In this document: in pieces, positions 1 through 7,511 of the stretch
Numbering within the stretch: position 1 is the first letter of the stretch
Layout: every line of letters starts with the position of its first letter
Origin: an uncultured Dialister sp.
Lineage (GTDB): Bacteria; Bacillota; Negativicutes; Veillonellales; Dialisteraceae
Direction: 5' to 3'
Assembly (NCBI GenBank): GCA_900543165.1
Contig: UQQQ01000038.1
Span: 1-22,146 of the forward strand
Length of the DNA stretch: 22,146 bases
Notes under the pieces: generated by a model
The model's database searches: none
The model's input: only the letters and a program-made list of their open reading frames with translations
What the model was told of the DNA's origin: nothing
Position numbers and translations under genes: made by a program

Positions 1-2
1 GA

Positions 3-614
3 ACGTATCTGACAGAGAAGTATTTCGACGAGCAGTTAGAGCGCATCCGTGAGATCCGTGCCAGCGAAAGAAAGTTTTATCAGAAGATCACTGACTTGTA
101 TGCGACAGCCATTGATTATGATAAAAATGCTGCAACGACGAGAAGATTTTATGCGACCGTCCAGAATAAGATGCATTACGCAGTGCATGGACATACGGCA
201 GCTGAGCTGATCGTGGAAAGAGCGGATCACACAAAAGAGCACATGGGATTAACCACCTGGGCAGATGCGCCGGAAGGAAAGATCAAGAAAAGTGATGTTA
301 CAGTCGCTAAGAATTATCTGAGTCAGGATGAAATGAAGCAGCTGAATCGTATGGTGACAGCATACCTGGATTTTGCGGAAAACATGACCTTACGCCATAT
401 CCCGCTTACGATGCAGGACTGGGAAATGAGGCTCAACAGCTTCATTGAAATGTTTGATTATGGCATTTTACAGGACGCAGGCAAGGTGTCCGCAGAAATT
501 GCAAAGCTTCATGCTGAGACAGAATTTGAAAAATACCGTGTGATTCAGGACAGATTGTTTATGTCCGACTTTGATAGATATATGCTGGAGTTGGAAGAAA
601 GCGCAAAGAAATAA
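3..614 (+). CDS. RhuM-family protein, 3' part (5' end outside window)
   Basis: The frame is open from base 3 to a TAA, giving about 203 residues of the C-terminal part of a protein that starts upstream of the window. The sequence (YLTEKYFDEQLERIREIRASE, then KMHYAVHGHTAAELI and a FAENMTLRHIPLTMQDW segment) matches my knowledge of the RhuM/virulence-protein family. These are soluble, helix-rich proteins of unknown biochemical role, usually found on genomic islands, prophages and beside restriction systems. No catalytic motif is visible. The gene is clearly more AT-rich than the genes to its right and is followed directly by a decayed transposase, so recent transfer is likely. The family call is from pattern recognition; function is unknown. 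Confidence 0.8.
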   Translation, partial: TYLTEKYFDEQLERIREIRASERKFYQKITDLYATAIDYDKNAATTRRFYATVQNKMHYAVHGHTAAELIVERADHTKEHMGLTTWADAPEGKIKKSDVTVAKNYLSQDEMKQLNRMVTAYLDFAENMTLRHIPLTMQDWEMRLNSFIEMFDYGILQDAGKVSAEIAKLHAETEFEKYRVIQDRLFMSDFDRYMLELEESAKK

Positions 615-639
615 TGACCGGATTCCAGATCGAGACGAT

Positions 640-976
640 GAAATCCGGCAACTCAATTCCCTGCGAATGTATGGCCAATCAGCGGTCAGAACTGCCGTAC
701 GAACTTCCATTGGCATCCTTACTCCAAATCGTTTCTGAAAACGTTCGTAATTGTTGTAAAAATGGACGTATTGCTCGATGGCCGAACGTATCTTGCGTTT
801 CCCTCTCTTTCCATGAAAGAGGCCTCGCCCTGTTCCTTGTATTTCCTTACCTAGCCAAGAAGACTCCGCTCGGATAGCCCATTCGACCTGGTGATTTGTC
901 GGTCAGATACTTTGCCGGAAAGATATTCTCGCGCTCTGGCAAGCATCCAATCTGCTACATGTTTCCTTTTGACCAT
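640..976 (-). pseudogene. Remnant of an IS3-family transposase (OrfA start joined to OrfB end)
   Basis: Read on the minus strand, a start at 976 opens MVKRKHVADWMLARAREYLS, which runs as an HTH-like OrfA beginning until a stop near 850. A shifted frame then gives RKYKEQGEASFMERE, the kind of segment that follows the HTH in IS3-family OrfA. A third frame gives IEQYVHFYNNYERFQKRFG followed by VRMPMEVRTAVL, the characteristic C-terminus of IS3/IS150-type OrfB. At least two frame changes are present, and the whole DDE core is missing, so the element is dead and internally deleted. Small open frames on the plus strand here are not genes. What is seen is the three peptide segments; the IS3 assignment rests on known OrfB C-termini. 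Confidence 0.75.
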
Positions 977-981
977 TAAAA

Positions 982-1031
982 ATCCCCCTAAAGCAGTTTG
1001 GTTATTTACCTTGTCTGCTTTAGGGGGATCA
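982..1031 (-). repeat. 15-bp perfect inverted repeat, probable left end or leader hairpin of the IS remnant
   Basis: ATCCCCCTAAAGCAG (982-996) and CTGCTTTAGGGGGAT (1015-1029) are perfect inverted copies around an 18-base loop. On the minus strand the hairpin is followed by ATTTTTA and then the transposase start. Reading inward from 1031 the minus strand begins TGATCCCCC; IS3-family ends usually begin with TG, so this may be the terminal repeat of the IS. It could also act as a terminator that blocks read-through into the transposase. No matching right end is obvious near 615-640. Confidence 0.55.
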
Positions 1032-1145
1032 TATCACATCGTGGCCGGAGTTTTTTTATTCGCGGAAGGTCCTACTTCCCGTCCGTCCTTTGGATCGGAC
1101 TTTGGGGAGATCTTTTCCCGTTCCATCCGCTGCCTGTCCATGGCA

Positions 1146-2045
1146 CTACCCTATGGCTGCTTTTTTCTTCATCCATTCCAGCAGATAATCACGGAAAAGA
1201 CAGGCTGCCTTTGTCTTGCGGACCTGCGGATTGCTTACAAGGTAGATCATCTGCCCGCTGATCTCTTCCTTCAGTGTCCGACTCACGATGTCGGAATGCG
1301 GGTACAGGGCATCAGCATAGTCATACCCGATGTTGATGGCTTTGTTGTGAAGGAGAAGTGTGCGGATGATACTTTCATCAGCAGTTTCCGCAAGAATGTG
1401 GATCTTCCTTCCGGGCGCGAGGAAGTACCTGTCGATATTGTGGCGGAAACAATCGTAGGCACGGCCTTTGCTGATGATGGTCTGCCCGTCCAGATCGTCA
1501 TAGGTCAAAGCCGGGAGCTTCGCCAGCGGATGCGATCTGTGCATCCGTACACTGTAATGGCTGAAAAAAAGAGGCTCTCCTTCGAAGCGCGTCTCATCCA
1601 GTGGTCCCGCCGTGATGGCAAAGCTGCACTGCTGCGATGCCAATGCAGCTATAGCATGGGCATCTGTCGTATCCACCACACTGAGAATGATAGAAGGATA
1701 GGCCTCGTGGAAGTCTTCGATGAGGGACGCTCCGAGATAGGCAAATACGTGATCGAGCGCATAAATGGTGACCACGCTTTGGGACTTAGCTGCAAGCGTG
1801 CGGAGGCTGCGGATGGCATCGTATTCCTCCAGAAGGCTTTTGGCATGTGGCAGCAAAGTCGTTGCATAGTCCGTGGGAATGACTCCTTTTATACTGCGGA
1901 TAAAAAGCGGCTGCCCAAGCTCTTCCTCAAGCAGTCGGATCACCTTGCTTACGCCTTGTCGCGAGACAAATAGGGTGTCTGCGGCTATTTTTATATTCTG
2001 CGTCTGATAGACGGTCACGAAGTATTGCAGCTGTTTTTGGTTCAT
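1146..2045 (-). CDS. LysR-family transcriptional regulator
   Basis: A 299-residue protein, the usual LTTR length. The start at 2045 is chosen because AGGAGGT lies five bases upstream; the frame is open further but lacks another site. Residues 1-60 (MNQKQLQYFVTVYQTQNIKI, AADTLFVSRQGVSKVIRLLEEELGQPLF) form the typical winged HTH. The remainder is a periplasmic-binding-type effector domain (about 90-295). The gene is divergent from the MBL-fold hydrolase at 2166 with only 120 bases between the starts, the classic arrangement of an LTTR with its target. A palindrome lies inside its own promoter, suggesting autorepression. The effector ligand cannot be read from sequence. Confidence 0.95.
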   Translation of the reverse strand: MNQKQLQYFVTVYQTQNIKIAADTLFVSRQGVSKVIRLLEEELGQPLFIRSIKGVIPTDYATTLLPHAKSLLEEYDAIRSLRTLAAKSQSVVTIYALDHVFAYLGASLIEDFHEAYPSIILSVVDTTDAHAIAALASQQCSFAITAGPLDETRFEGEPLFFSHYSVRMHRSHPLAKLPALTYDDLDGQTIISKGRAYDCFRHNIDRYFLAPGRKIHILAETADESIIRTLLLHNKAINIGYDYADALYPHSDIVSRTLKEEISGQMIYLVSNPQVRKTKAACLFRDYLLEWMKKKAAIG

Positions 2046-2063
2046 AGAGCACCTCCTGTTTTC

Positions 2064-2092
2064 ATTATAGTGCAACCATATAGTTGCTTCAA
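2064..2092 (-). promoter_or_regulatory. Sigma-70-type promoter of the lysR gene
   Basis: On the minus strand, TTGAAG (2087-2092) and TATAAT (2064-2069) are separated by exactly 17 bases. Both boxes fit the consensus well and lie just upstream of the AGGAGGT site of the regulator. Confidence 0.8.
2072..2087. promoter_or_regulatory. Probable LysR-type operator (palindrome GCAACCATATAGTTGC)
   Basis: GCAAC-CATATA-GTTGC is a perfect 5+5 palindrome with a 6-base centre. It fills the spacer between the -35 and -10 boxes of the lysR promoter. LTTR sites are short interrupted dyads and often overlap the regulator's own promoter, so autorepression and control of the divergent hydrolase are plausible. 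Assignment is by position and symmetry only. Confidence 0.55.
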
Positions 2093-2114
2093 TCATCTCG
2101 TTCTCTTCTTTTTC

Positions 2115-2137
2115 CTGCGACATGCCTCATGTATAAT
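2115..2137 (+). promoter_or_regulatory. Likely promoter -10 region of the MBL-fold hydrolase gene
   Basis: TATAAT lies at 2132-2137, about 29 bases before the start codon and just ahead of AAAAGGAGG. No good -35 box is present at the usual distance, which fits a promoter that needs an activator such as the divergent LysR protein. Confidence 0.55.
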
Positions 2138-2165
2138 AACGCCTAGAAAAGGAGGTTCACATTCT

Positions 2166-2996
2166 ATGAAAATCACACAGATCCGCAGTGCAACCAATCG
2201 CCTTGTATACGCCGGCAAAACATTTCTCATCGATCCGTGGCTTGCCCCCCGGCATGCCTTCAGCTTCATCGACATTCCCGGCCGCCCCTACCATATTCCC
2301 GACCCGATGAAGGAGCACCTGCCGATGCCATTCTATGACCTTCCCGTCTCTGTCAGGGAGGTCTTGCAGGATGTCGACTATATCATCGTCACGCATCTCC
2401 ATCCCGATCACATCGACATGTCCGTCACAGACGGTACAGTCGGCGCTCCGCTGGATAAGACAGTCCCCATTTTCTGCCAAAACGAAGAGGATGCGGCTGT
2501 CCTGAAAAAATCCGGATTCCAGGATATCACCATCCTTCCTAAGGAAGGAATAAAAATAGGAGATGCCACCATTCGTCAGGTTCCTGCCCTCCATGGCACG
2601 TATGTCCCCTGCGGAAACGCCATGGGCGTCCTCTTTGAAGCCAAAGAGGAAAAAACATTCTATCTGGCCGGCGATACCATCTGGTATGAGGAAGTTGCTG
2701 CGACCATTAAGAAATACCAGCCGGAAGTGATCGCCCTCAATGCCTGTGCAGCTGAGACTCTTGAAAATGGCCGTCTCATCATGAATGATGAAGATGTCTG
2801 GAATGTGTCGCTTGCCGCCCCTCATGCCAGACTTTATATCACGCATATGGATAACGTGGCACACGCAGCCCTGACTCGGTATACGATGCGCGGCCGTCTG
2901 GCTTCTCGCGGTATCGTCAATTACGATATGCCCGCCGATGGCGAAATTATTATATATCTCCCTCACAGCCCTCTGCATGCCGAAGGCAGCCATTGA
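2166..2996 (+). CDS. MBL-fold metal-dependent hydrolase (UlaG-like)
   Basis: A 276-residue cytoplasmic protein. The start at 2166 is fixed by AAAAGGAGG upstream; an in-frame extension to 2025 crosses the lysR promoter and is rejected. The metallo-beta-lactamase metal-binding motif THLHPDHID is at residues 76-84, further ligands are suggested by LHGT (142-145) and LAGDT (167-171), and THMD is at 226-229. The fold is that of UlaG-like lactonases and related hydrolases. No signal peptide or membrane segment is seen. It sits divergent from a LysR regulator that probably controls it. Substrate is unknown; a lactone or phosphoester is typical of the family. Confidence 0.9.
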   Translation: MKITQIRSATNRLVYAGKTFLIDPWLAPRHAFSFIDIPGRPYHIPDPMKEHLPMPFYDLPVSVREVLQDVDYIIVTHLHPDHIDMSVTDGTVGAPLDKTVPIFCQNEEDAAVLKKSGFQDITILPKEGIKIGDATIRQVPALHGTYVPCGNAMGVLFEAKEEKTFYLAGDTIWYEEVAATIKKYQPEVIALNACAAETLENGRLIMNDEDVWNVSLAAPHARLYITHMDNVAHAALTRYTMRGRLASRGIVNYDMPADGEIIIYLPHSPLHAEGSH

Positions 2997-3065
2997 GTGA
3001 GGTCATGCGGCAACGATAGGAAAGACTGCTTTCTCCCACTCCTACCGATTTTCTCTCATATGGAG

Positions 3066-3071
3066 TATAAT
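3066..3071 (+). promoter_or_regulatory. Possible trpS promoter -10 box
   Basis: TATAAT at 3066-3071 lies 46 bases before the trpS start. The -35 region (TACCGA at 3043-3048) is poor. The leader is only 120 bases and contains no T-box sequence, in contrast to the two T-box leaders elsewhere in the window. Confidence 0.4.
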
Positions 3072-3116
3072 GAAAAGGATAACTATACACCTTCCATTTA
3101 TGACAGGAGAAATCAT

Positions 3117-4178
3117 ATGAGAAAAATCATTCTTACCGGCGACCGCCCGACCGGCCGCCTTCATGTCGGCCACTACGTCGGCTCCCTGCGCGAACGTGTC
3201 GAGCTGCAGAACTCCGGCAAATTCGACGACATCTACATCATGATTGCTGACGCTCAGGCGCTCACGGACAACGCGGACAATCCGGAGAAGGTCAGAAGAA
3301 ATGTTCGCGAGGTCGCTCTCGACTACCTCGCTGTCGGCATCGATCCGGCGAAGTCCTGCATCTTCATCCAGTCCATGGTGCCGGAGCTCACCGAACTCAC
3401 CATGTACTACATGAACCTCGTCACCGTTTCTCGTCTCCAGAGAAATCCGACTGTCAAAGCAGAAATCCAGCAGAAGAATTTCGAAGCCAGCATCCCGGCC
3501 GGTTTCCTCTGCTACCCTGTCAGCCAGGCGAGCGACATCACGGCCTTCAAGGCCACCCATGTCCCGACCGGCGAAGACCAGGAGCCGATGCTCGAGCAGA
3601 CACGCGAGATCGTCCGCAAATTCAATGACATCTACGGCGAAGTTCTGGTCGAACCAGACATCGTCCTTTCCACAAACAAAGCCTGCCTGCGCCTCCCCGG
3701 CACCGACGGCAAAGCGAAGATGAGCAAATCCATCGGCAACTGCATCTACCTCTCTGATTCGCCGAAAGACATCGAGACGAAGATCATGTCCATGTTCACC
3801 GACCCGACCCACCTGCGCCGCGACGATCCGGGGCATGTGGAAGGAAATCCCGTCTTCACCTACCTCGATGCATTCAGCAGCGATGAACACTTCGCAGCCT
3901 TCTGCCCCGAGTACAGCTGCCTTCAGGAAATGAAGGATCACTACACGAGAGGCGGCCTCGGCGACGTGAAGGTGAAGCGCTTCCTCAATAACGTCATGCA
4001 GGAAACCCTCCGCCCCATCCGCGAACGCCGTGAATATTGGGAAGCCCATCTGGAAGATGTCCAGGATATCCTGAAGACCGGCTGCGAAAAAGCAGAAAAC
4101 ACCGCAGCCAAGACCCTCGCCGAAGTCCGCCGCGCAATGCGGATCAATTACTTCGAAGATGGAAATTTGTTGAAATAA
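3117..4178 (+). CDS. trpS: Tryptophanyl-tRNA synthetase
   Basis: A 353-residue class Ic aminoacyl-tRNA synthetase that charges tRNA-Trp with tryptophan using ATP. The start at 3117 has AGGAG ten to twelve bases upstream; the open frame back to 2997 lacks a site. Residues 11-20 (PTGRLHVGHY) are the HIGH-type signature, GEDQ at 152-155 is a conserved segment of the active-site domain, and KMSKS is at 201-205. Length fits bacterial TrpRS. It appears monocistronic: the upstream hydrolase ends 120 bases earlier and a repeat island follows. The 3' flank starts directly with GGTTCAG heptamers. Confidence 0.97.
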   Translation: MRKIILTGDRPTGRLHVGHYVGSLRERVELQNSGKFDDIYIMIADAQALTDNADNPEKVRRNVREVALDYLAVGIDPAKSCIFIQSMVPELTELTMYYMNLVTVSRLQRNPTVKAEIQQKNFEASIPAGFLCYPVSQASDITAFKATHVPTGEDQEPMLEQTREIVRKFNDIYGEVLVEPDIVLSTNKACLRLPGTDGKAKMSKSIGNCIYLSDSPKDIETKIMSMFTDPTHLRRDDPGHVEGNPVFTYLDAFSSDEHFAAFCPEYSCLQEMKDHYTRGGLGDVKVKRFLNNVMQETLRPIRERREYWEAHLEDVQDILKTGCEKAENTAAKTLAEVRRAMRINYFEDGNLLK

Positions 4179-4432
4179 GATTCAGGGTTCAAGGTTCAAG
4201 GTTCAGGGTTCAGGGTTAGCCCACGGGACGTGTCGTCCCTTGATTACGGTTGAAAGCCTCGCTTGAATGAGAAATTAGAAAGGAGAAATGCGAAATGGTG
4301 GTGCGGCGCATAAAAATATAGAAGCGCCGCGAAGGTTTGGAACTAGCGGTTTTCTCGTATCGCAAACCTAATCCCTAGCCACTCATCCCTAGCTACCAGT
4401 CCCCAGTCACTTGTCGCCAAAAGGAGTCCGCT
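4179..4432. repeat. Repeat island between trpS and the tautomerase gene
   Basis: The spacer contains no gene. In order it holds an H1 array (five GGTTCAG/GGTTCAA units, about 4182-4216), a B block (CGTCCCTTGATTACG, about 4217-4265), H5-like GAGAAAT/GCGAAAT units, a P1 hairpin (GCGGCGC...GCGCCGC, about 4305-4332), and H3/H2 units in reverse orientation (CCTAATC, CAGTCAC) from 4366 to about 4415, ending just before the next ribosome binding site. Confidence 0.85.
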
Positions 4433-4645
4433 ATGCCCTACGTCAATATCAAAATCACCCGAGAAGGCCATGTGACCCCCGAGCAGAAAGCTGCGCTCAT
4501 CCGTGGCGTCACGGATCTTCTGGCCAATGTCCTGCACAAAAATCCGGCTTCGACTGTCGTCACCATCGATGAAGTGCCTCTGGAAAACTGGGGCCTCGGC
4601 GGCGATCCGATCCTTGTTGCCAGAGAGAAGAATCAAAAGAAATAG
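4433..4645 (+). CDS. 4-oxalocrotonate tautomerase-family protein
   Basis: A 70-residue protein starting MPYVNIKITREG. After Met removal the N-terminal Pro is the catalytic base of the 4-OT superfamily, and the length (about 60-75 residues) and the pattern EQKAALIRGVTDLLANVLHK, VVTIDEV, NWGLGG fit small bacterial 4-OT-like tautomerases, which work as hexamers or dimers. AAAGGAG lies seven bases before the ATG. It stands alone between two repeat islands, so no pathway is indicated; in anaerobes such proteins are usually unassigned keto-enol tautomerases. The start is well supported by the ribosome binding site and the invariant Pro. Confidence 0.9.
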   Translation: MPYVNIKITREGHVTPEQKAALIRGVTDLLANVLHKNPASTVVTIDEVPLENWGLGGDPILVAREKNQKK

Positions 4646-4834
4646 GGTGAGCCCGTGGGGCGTGCCCTCCCTTGATTATAAATGAAAGCCCTGCCTGAAT
4701 GAGAAATGCGAAATGTTGGCGGCTTCGCCGCAAATATATACGGGGCGATGCCCGAAAGTGGCATTTAAGTCACCAGTCACTAGTCGCTCCTAATCCCTAA
4801 TCCCTAATCCCTAGTCACTAGCCACTCCCCATAG
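4646..4834. repeat. Repeat island downstream of the tautomerase gene
   Basis: It contains a B block (about 4648-4690), H5 units, a P2 block (GCGGCTTCGCCGC at 4719-4731, then GGCGATGCCCGAAAG) and reverse-oriented H2/H3 arrays (about 4769-4829), with three tandem CCCTAAT units flanked by CAGTCAC-type units. No gene. Confidence 0.85.
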
Positions 4835-4835
4835 C

Positions 4836-4875
4836 AAAAAGCCAGAACACACATGCAGCGTGTTCTGGCTTTTTT
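4836..4875. terminator. Strong, potentially bidirectional rho-independent terminator
   Basis: GCCAGAACAC (4841-4850) pairs perfectly with GTGTTCTGGC (4860-4869) around a nine-base loop. A five-base A run precedes the stem and a six-base T run follows, so it can work on both strands: for the tautomerase transcript (+) and for any remnant transcript from the right (-). Confidence 0.9.
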
Positions 4876-4904
4876 GATAGATCATAGCGGCGAAGCCGCA
4901 CTGT

Positions 4905-4985
4905 CATTTCGAAGAGTTCCTGCGCGATTTCACGGTTCATGACATTGTCCTCGACGATATGGATGCGGCAGCCGAGACTGAGCTC
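4905..4985 (-). pseudogene. Fragment of a response-regulator receiver domain
   Basis: On the minus strand the frame reads CRIHIVEDNVMNREIAQELF. This closely resembles the start of receiver domains in hybrid histidine kinases (the I-L-x-V-E-D-N-x-x-N-R-E-I-A pattern). The frame is interrupted by a stop about 100 bases upstream and runs into a P2 repeat (GCGGCGAAGCCGC at 4889-4901) within a few codons downstream, so only a scrap survives. The rest of 4990-5250 shows no convincing coding sequence and may be further eroded parts of the same gene. Confidence 0.5.
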
Positions 4986-5252
4986 CCGATTTCCCATACC
5001 GAGCTGACGCCGCAGATACTCTCTGCTACCGTACCATCTGATCTCTGCGCATGTGGCTTCCGCCCGAATGGTACGACGCCTGCTCTAACAATTTATGCTC
5101 CATCTCCCCCTCCTCCGGGTGATCTCCTCTTTCCTGGGAGCCTGGATTCCCTCGTTGTTGAATGAAATCCGCATTTTCCTAAGGAAACGCTGATTCAATC
5201 GCAGAATCTGATCAGACTGTATCGCCCCCTTCCCCCGCCTTCGTCCTTACGT

Positions 5253-5258
5253 TATAAT
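5253..5258 (+). promoter_or_regulatory. Likely -10 box of the aroB-like gene
   Basis: TATAAT at 5253-5258 is 41 bases before the start codon, and AAAAGGAGG lies between them. A recognisable -35 box is lacking (TTCCCC at 5230-5235). A short palindrome, TTTCCT-A-AGGAAA, lies further upstream near 5175-5188. Confidence 0.45.
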
Positions 5259-5299
5259 ATATTTAATGAAACTCTTATTTCTGAAAAGGAGGCTTCTTT

Positions 5300-6367
5300 A
5301 TGGAAAAGATACATATCAATCTCGGCAAGGATTCCTACAACATCGTGATCGACAGCGGGCTCATCCGCCGCGCCGGAGATGCGATCTCTTCCCTCACAGG
5401 CGCGCATGACGCAGCCATCATCACAGAGGATGGGATCGATCGCCTCTACGGCATGGATCTTGTGAAATCCCTCGAATCCACCGGCATCCGCACACAGATG
5501 ATCGTCGTCCCCTCGAGTGAGAAATCGAGAAGCCTCTCCATCGTGAACCGCGTCTACGGTGCGCTCGTCGATTTCGGTCTGCCCTCCGACGGCATCCTCA
5601 TCGCGCTCGGCGGACGCGTCGTCGGTGACATCACCGGCTTCGTCGCTGCCACCTACCACCGCGGCATCGCCTACATCCAGTTCCCGACATCCGTGCTCTC
5701 GCAGATCGGGAGCGCCATCGGCGGCAAGATCACGCTCGACATCACCGCGGGCAAGAATCTCGTCGGCACCTTCTATCAGCCGCGCGCCGTCTATATCGAT
5801 CCCGGCATGGCCAAGACCCTCCCCAGAAAATACCTGCACAATGGCATGGGCGAAGCCGTGAAGCTCGGCTGCGTCTGTGACAAAGAGCTCTTCGAGCTTT
5901 TCGAAAAAGCCAATTCCGACATGGAGCTCCTGCGCGTGCTGCCGGAAATCATCCGCCGCTGCGCTGCCATCAAGGCGCACTATGTAGAAATCGACCCCAC
6001 CGGCAAGAAAGATCGCCGTCTCCTCGACTTCGGACACACCATCGGCGGAGCCATCGAGCGTTGCTGCCGCTACGATGACAAAACGATCACCCACGGCGAA
6101 GCGACCGCGATCGGCATGTACCTCGTCACCAAGCGCGCCGAGCTCCTCGGCCTCACCTCCCGCGGCACCACGAGCCGCCTCGAGTACGTCTTGAAATCGC
6201 TGTCTCTTCCCACGGAGACACATATCGCTCCCGAGATCCTCGCTGCGGATATGGCGAGGAGCAAGCATGTCAAGGAAGGGAAGATCCAGCTCGCCCTCAT
6301 GAAGGAGATCGGTCAGGGCTTCCTGAAGGAAGTGACGGTCGAAGAGCTTGCAGAGTATGTGAAATAG
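5300..6367 (+). CDS. aroB: 3-dehydroquinate synthase-family protein with divergent active site
   Basis: A 355-residue sugar-phosphate cyclase; AroB converts DAHP to 3-dehydroquinate with NAD and a divalent metal. The start is supported by AAAAGGAGG. Conserved parts include VVGDITGFVAATYHRG (107-122), GGK (141-143), GKN (151-153), FYQPR, E185/K188, K225, GHT (245-247) and THGEA (264-268). Several residues that are invariant in canonical AroB differ: the first GGG is GGR (104-106), the Asp of VDSSVGGK is G137, the Asn of NFGHT/NLGHT is D243, the second His of GHTxGHAIE is G250, and the Glu of the ExxxR segment is missing. It may be a lineage-specific AroB or another cyclase. No other shikimate gene is nearby. 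The gene symbol is provisional. Confidence 0.75.
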   Translation: MEKIHINLGKDSYNIVIDSGLIRRAGDAISSLTGAHDAAIITEDGIDRLYGMDLVKSLESTGIRTQMIVVPSSEKSRSLSIVNRVYGALVDFGLPSDGILIALGGRVVGDITGFVAATYHRGIAYIQFPTSVLSQIGSAIGGKITLDITAGKNLVGTFYQPRAVYIDPGMAKTLPRKYLHNGMGEAVKLGCVCDKELFELFEKANSDMELLRVLPEIIRRCAAIKAHYVEIDPTGKKDRRLLDFGHTIGGAIERCCRYDDKTITHGEATAIGMYLVTKRAELLGLTSRGTTSRLEYVLKSLSLPTETHIAPEILAADMARSKHVKEGKIQLALMKEIGQGFLKEVTVEELAEYVK

Positions 6368-6765
6368 GGACTGGTGACTAGTGGCTCTCTCGCACCGTCA
6401 TTTCGAGCGAAGTCGAGAAATCCTTCTTGCAGACCGCTAAACGAAGGATGTATGAAAGCAAAAATGAGTAGCCAGGGATTAGGGATTAGACTGGAAGACT
6501 AGGAGACATCAGACATCTGACTTCCATCCTCCAGCCTTCGGGCATCGCTCCATATATATTCGCGACAGCGGCGCTCGACTGCTTTCGTTAGCTGTGATTT
6601 ATGCAAAAACGTTTTTCCATCTGCATCACCCACCTTTCATACCGCCAGTGCCCTATCCGCCCCTTCGAGGCACCTTCCCCTCGAGGGGAAGGCTGACGAT
6701 ACGAGGATACCATCTCTAAAAATGCGGCGAAGCCGCCGCCACAGCCTTACCCCCTGCACCTCTTG
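6368..6765. repeat. Repeat island between aroB-like gene and the ABC operon
   Basis: No gene is seen. H2 units (TGACTAG-type) begin three bases after the aroB stop (6370-6390). They are followed by a P3 block (about 6398-6452), H3 (GGATTAG, 6472-6490), H4 (ACATCAGACATCTGAC, 6505-6525), a fragment of P2 in reverse (CCTTCGGGCATCGC, 6536-6549), an inverted P5 block with the perfect palindrome CCTTCCCCTCGAGGGGAAGG (6673-6692), and a P2 hairpin (GCGGCGAAGCCGCC, about 6724). Confidence 0.85.
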
Positions 6766-6806
6766 AAAAAGAAAACGCGCCAGACGTCTCACGACGTCTG
6801 GCGCGT
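6766..6806 (-). terminator. Terminator of the amino-acid ABC transporter operon
   Basis: ACGCGCCAGACGTC (6775-6788) and GACGTCTGGCGCGT (6793-6806) form a perfect 14-bp stem with a four-base loop. On the minus strand it is followed by TTTTCTTTTT and lies a few bases after the stop of the last permease gene. Confidence 0.93.
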
Positions 6807-6812
6807 TTGTGG

Positions 6813-7511
6813 TTAAAATCCTTTGGCACGCATCCGTTTTTCCCACCAGTTGAAGAAGAAGGTGAGAAGGATGGCCATCGCCCAGTAGGCAATAGCATCC
6901 GCGATGTACGGCTCGGTGCGGCGGTTGTAGAGAGCAGAGAAAATATCCGCTTTGGCAAACATGTCCACCACCTTGACGGTGAAGACGAGAGCCAAGAGCT
7001 TAATGGTCTTCAGGTAGTAGGTGAAGAAGGTCGGAAGCGCCACGACGAAAGCCTGCGGCAGGACGATGCGGGTGAAGGCATGGTACGGAGTCATACCCAT
7101 GGCGACAGATGCCTCGTACTGTCCTTGATCGACAGAGCGGAGCGCGCCGCGGATATTCTCGGACTGGTACGCCGTGTTGTAAAGGATGAAGGTCGCATAG
7201 ACCGTCCAGTACGGGCTGACATCGAAGGGCTTCACGGTATGGCCAAGAACCGCAGAAATGATCGGAGCGAGAAGGAAGGGCAGAGAATTGTACACGATGA
7301 AGAGCTGCACGATGCCCGGCACGGCGCGGAAAAAGGAGATCAGGACGGTGAAGATGCCATTCAGCAGGCGTCCCCCGCGCAGGCGGAGCACCGCGATGAG
7401 AGAGCCGAAGACGATGCTCGCGATGATGATGACAAAGGCCATGAAAAGGGTATTCGGGATCGCGCCCGCGATGAAAAGGAGTGCGGTCGGCAGGATTTCA
7501 AAATCGATCAT
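6813..7511 (-). CDS. Amino-acid ABC transporter permease (second of pair)
   Basis: A 232-residue inner-membrane protein of the polar amino acid permease family (HisM/TcyM type), with about five hydrophobic segments. The EAA loop is visible as EASVAMGMTPYHAFTRIVLP, where it contacts the ATPase. Its ATG overlaps the TGA of the upstream permease gene by four bases (ATGA at 7508-7511), with GGAG ahead of it, so the two are translationally coupled and should form a heterodimer. It is the last gene of the operon; a strong terminator follows. Substrate cannot be read from the permease; the family covers cystine, glutamine, histidine, arginine and related compounds. Confidence 0.93.
   Translation of the reverse strand: MIDFEILPTALLFIAGAIPNTLFMAFVIIIASIVFGSLIAVLRLRGGRLLNGIFTVLISFFRAVPGIVQLFIVYNSLPFLLAPIISAVLGHTVKPFDVSPYWTVYATFILYNTAYQSENIRGALRSVDQGQYEASVAMGMTPYHAFTRIVLPQAFVVALPTFFTYYLKTIKLLALVFTVKVVDMFAKADIFSALYNRRTEPYIADAIAYWAMAILLTFFFNWWEKRMRAKGF

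Noticed and set aside
614..877. Plus-strand open frame of 87 codons after the RhuM gene
   Set aside because: It is antisense to the IS3 remnant, has no ribosome binding site and resembles no protein.
2025..2165. Longer N-terminus for the MBL-fold hydrolase
   Set aside because: The extension crosses both promoters and the lysR start; AAAAGGAGG supports the ATG at 2166.
5252..6268. Long minus-strand open frame opposite the aroB-like gene
   Set aside because: GC-rich codon bias produces long antisense frames; the plus strand has the AroB motifs. The same applies to long frames opposite trpS, the lyase, the opine dehydrogenase gene and the last gene.
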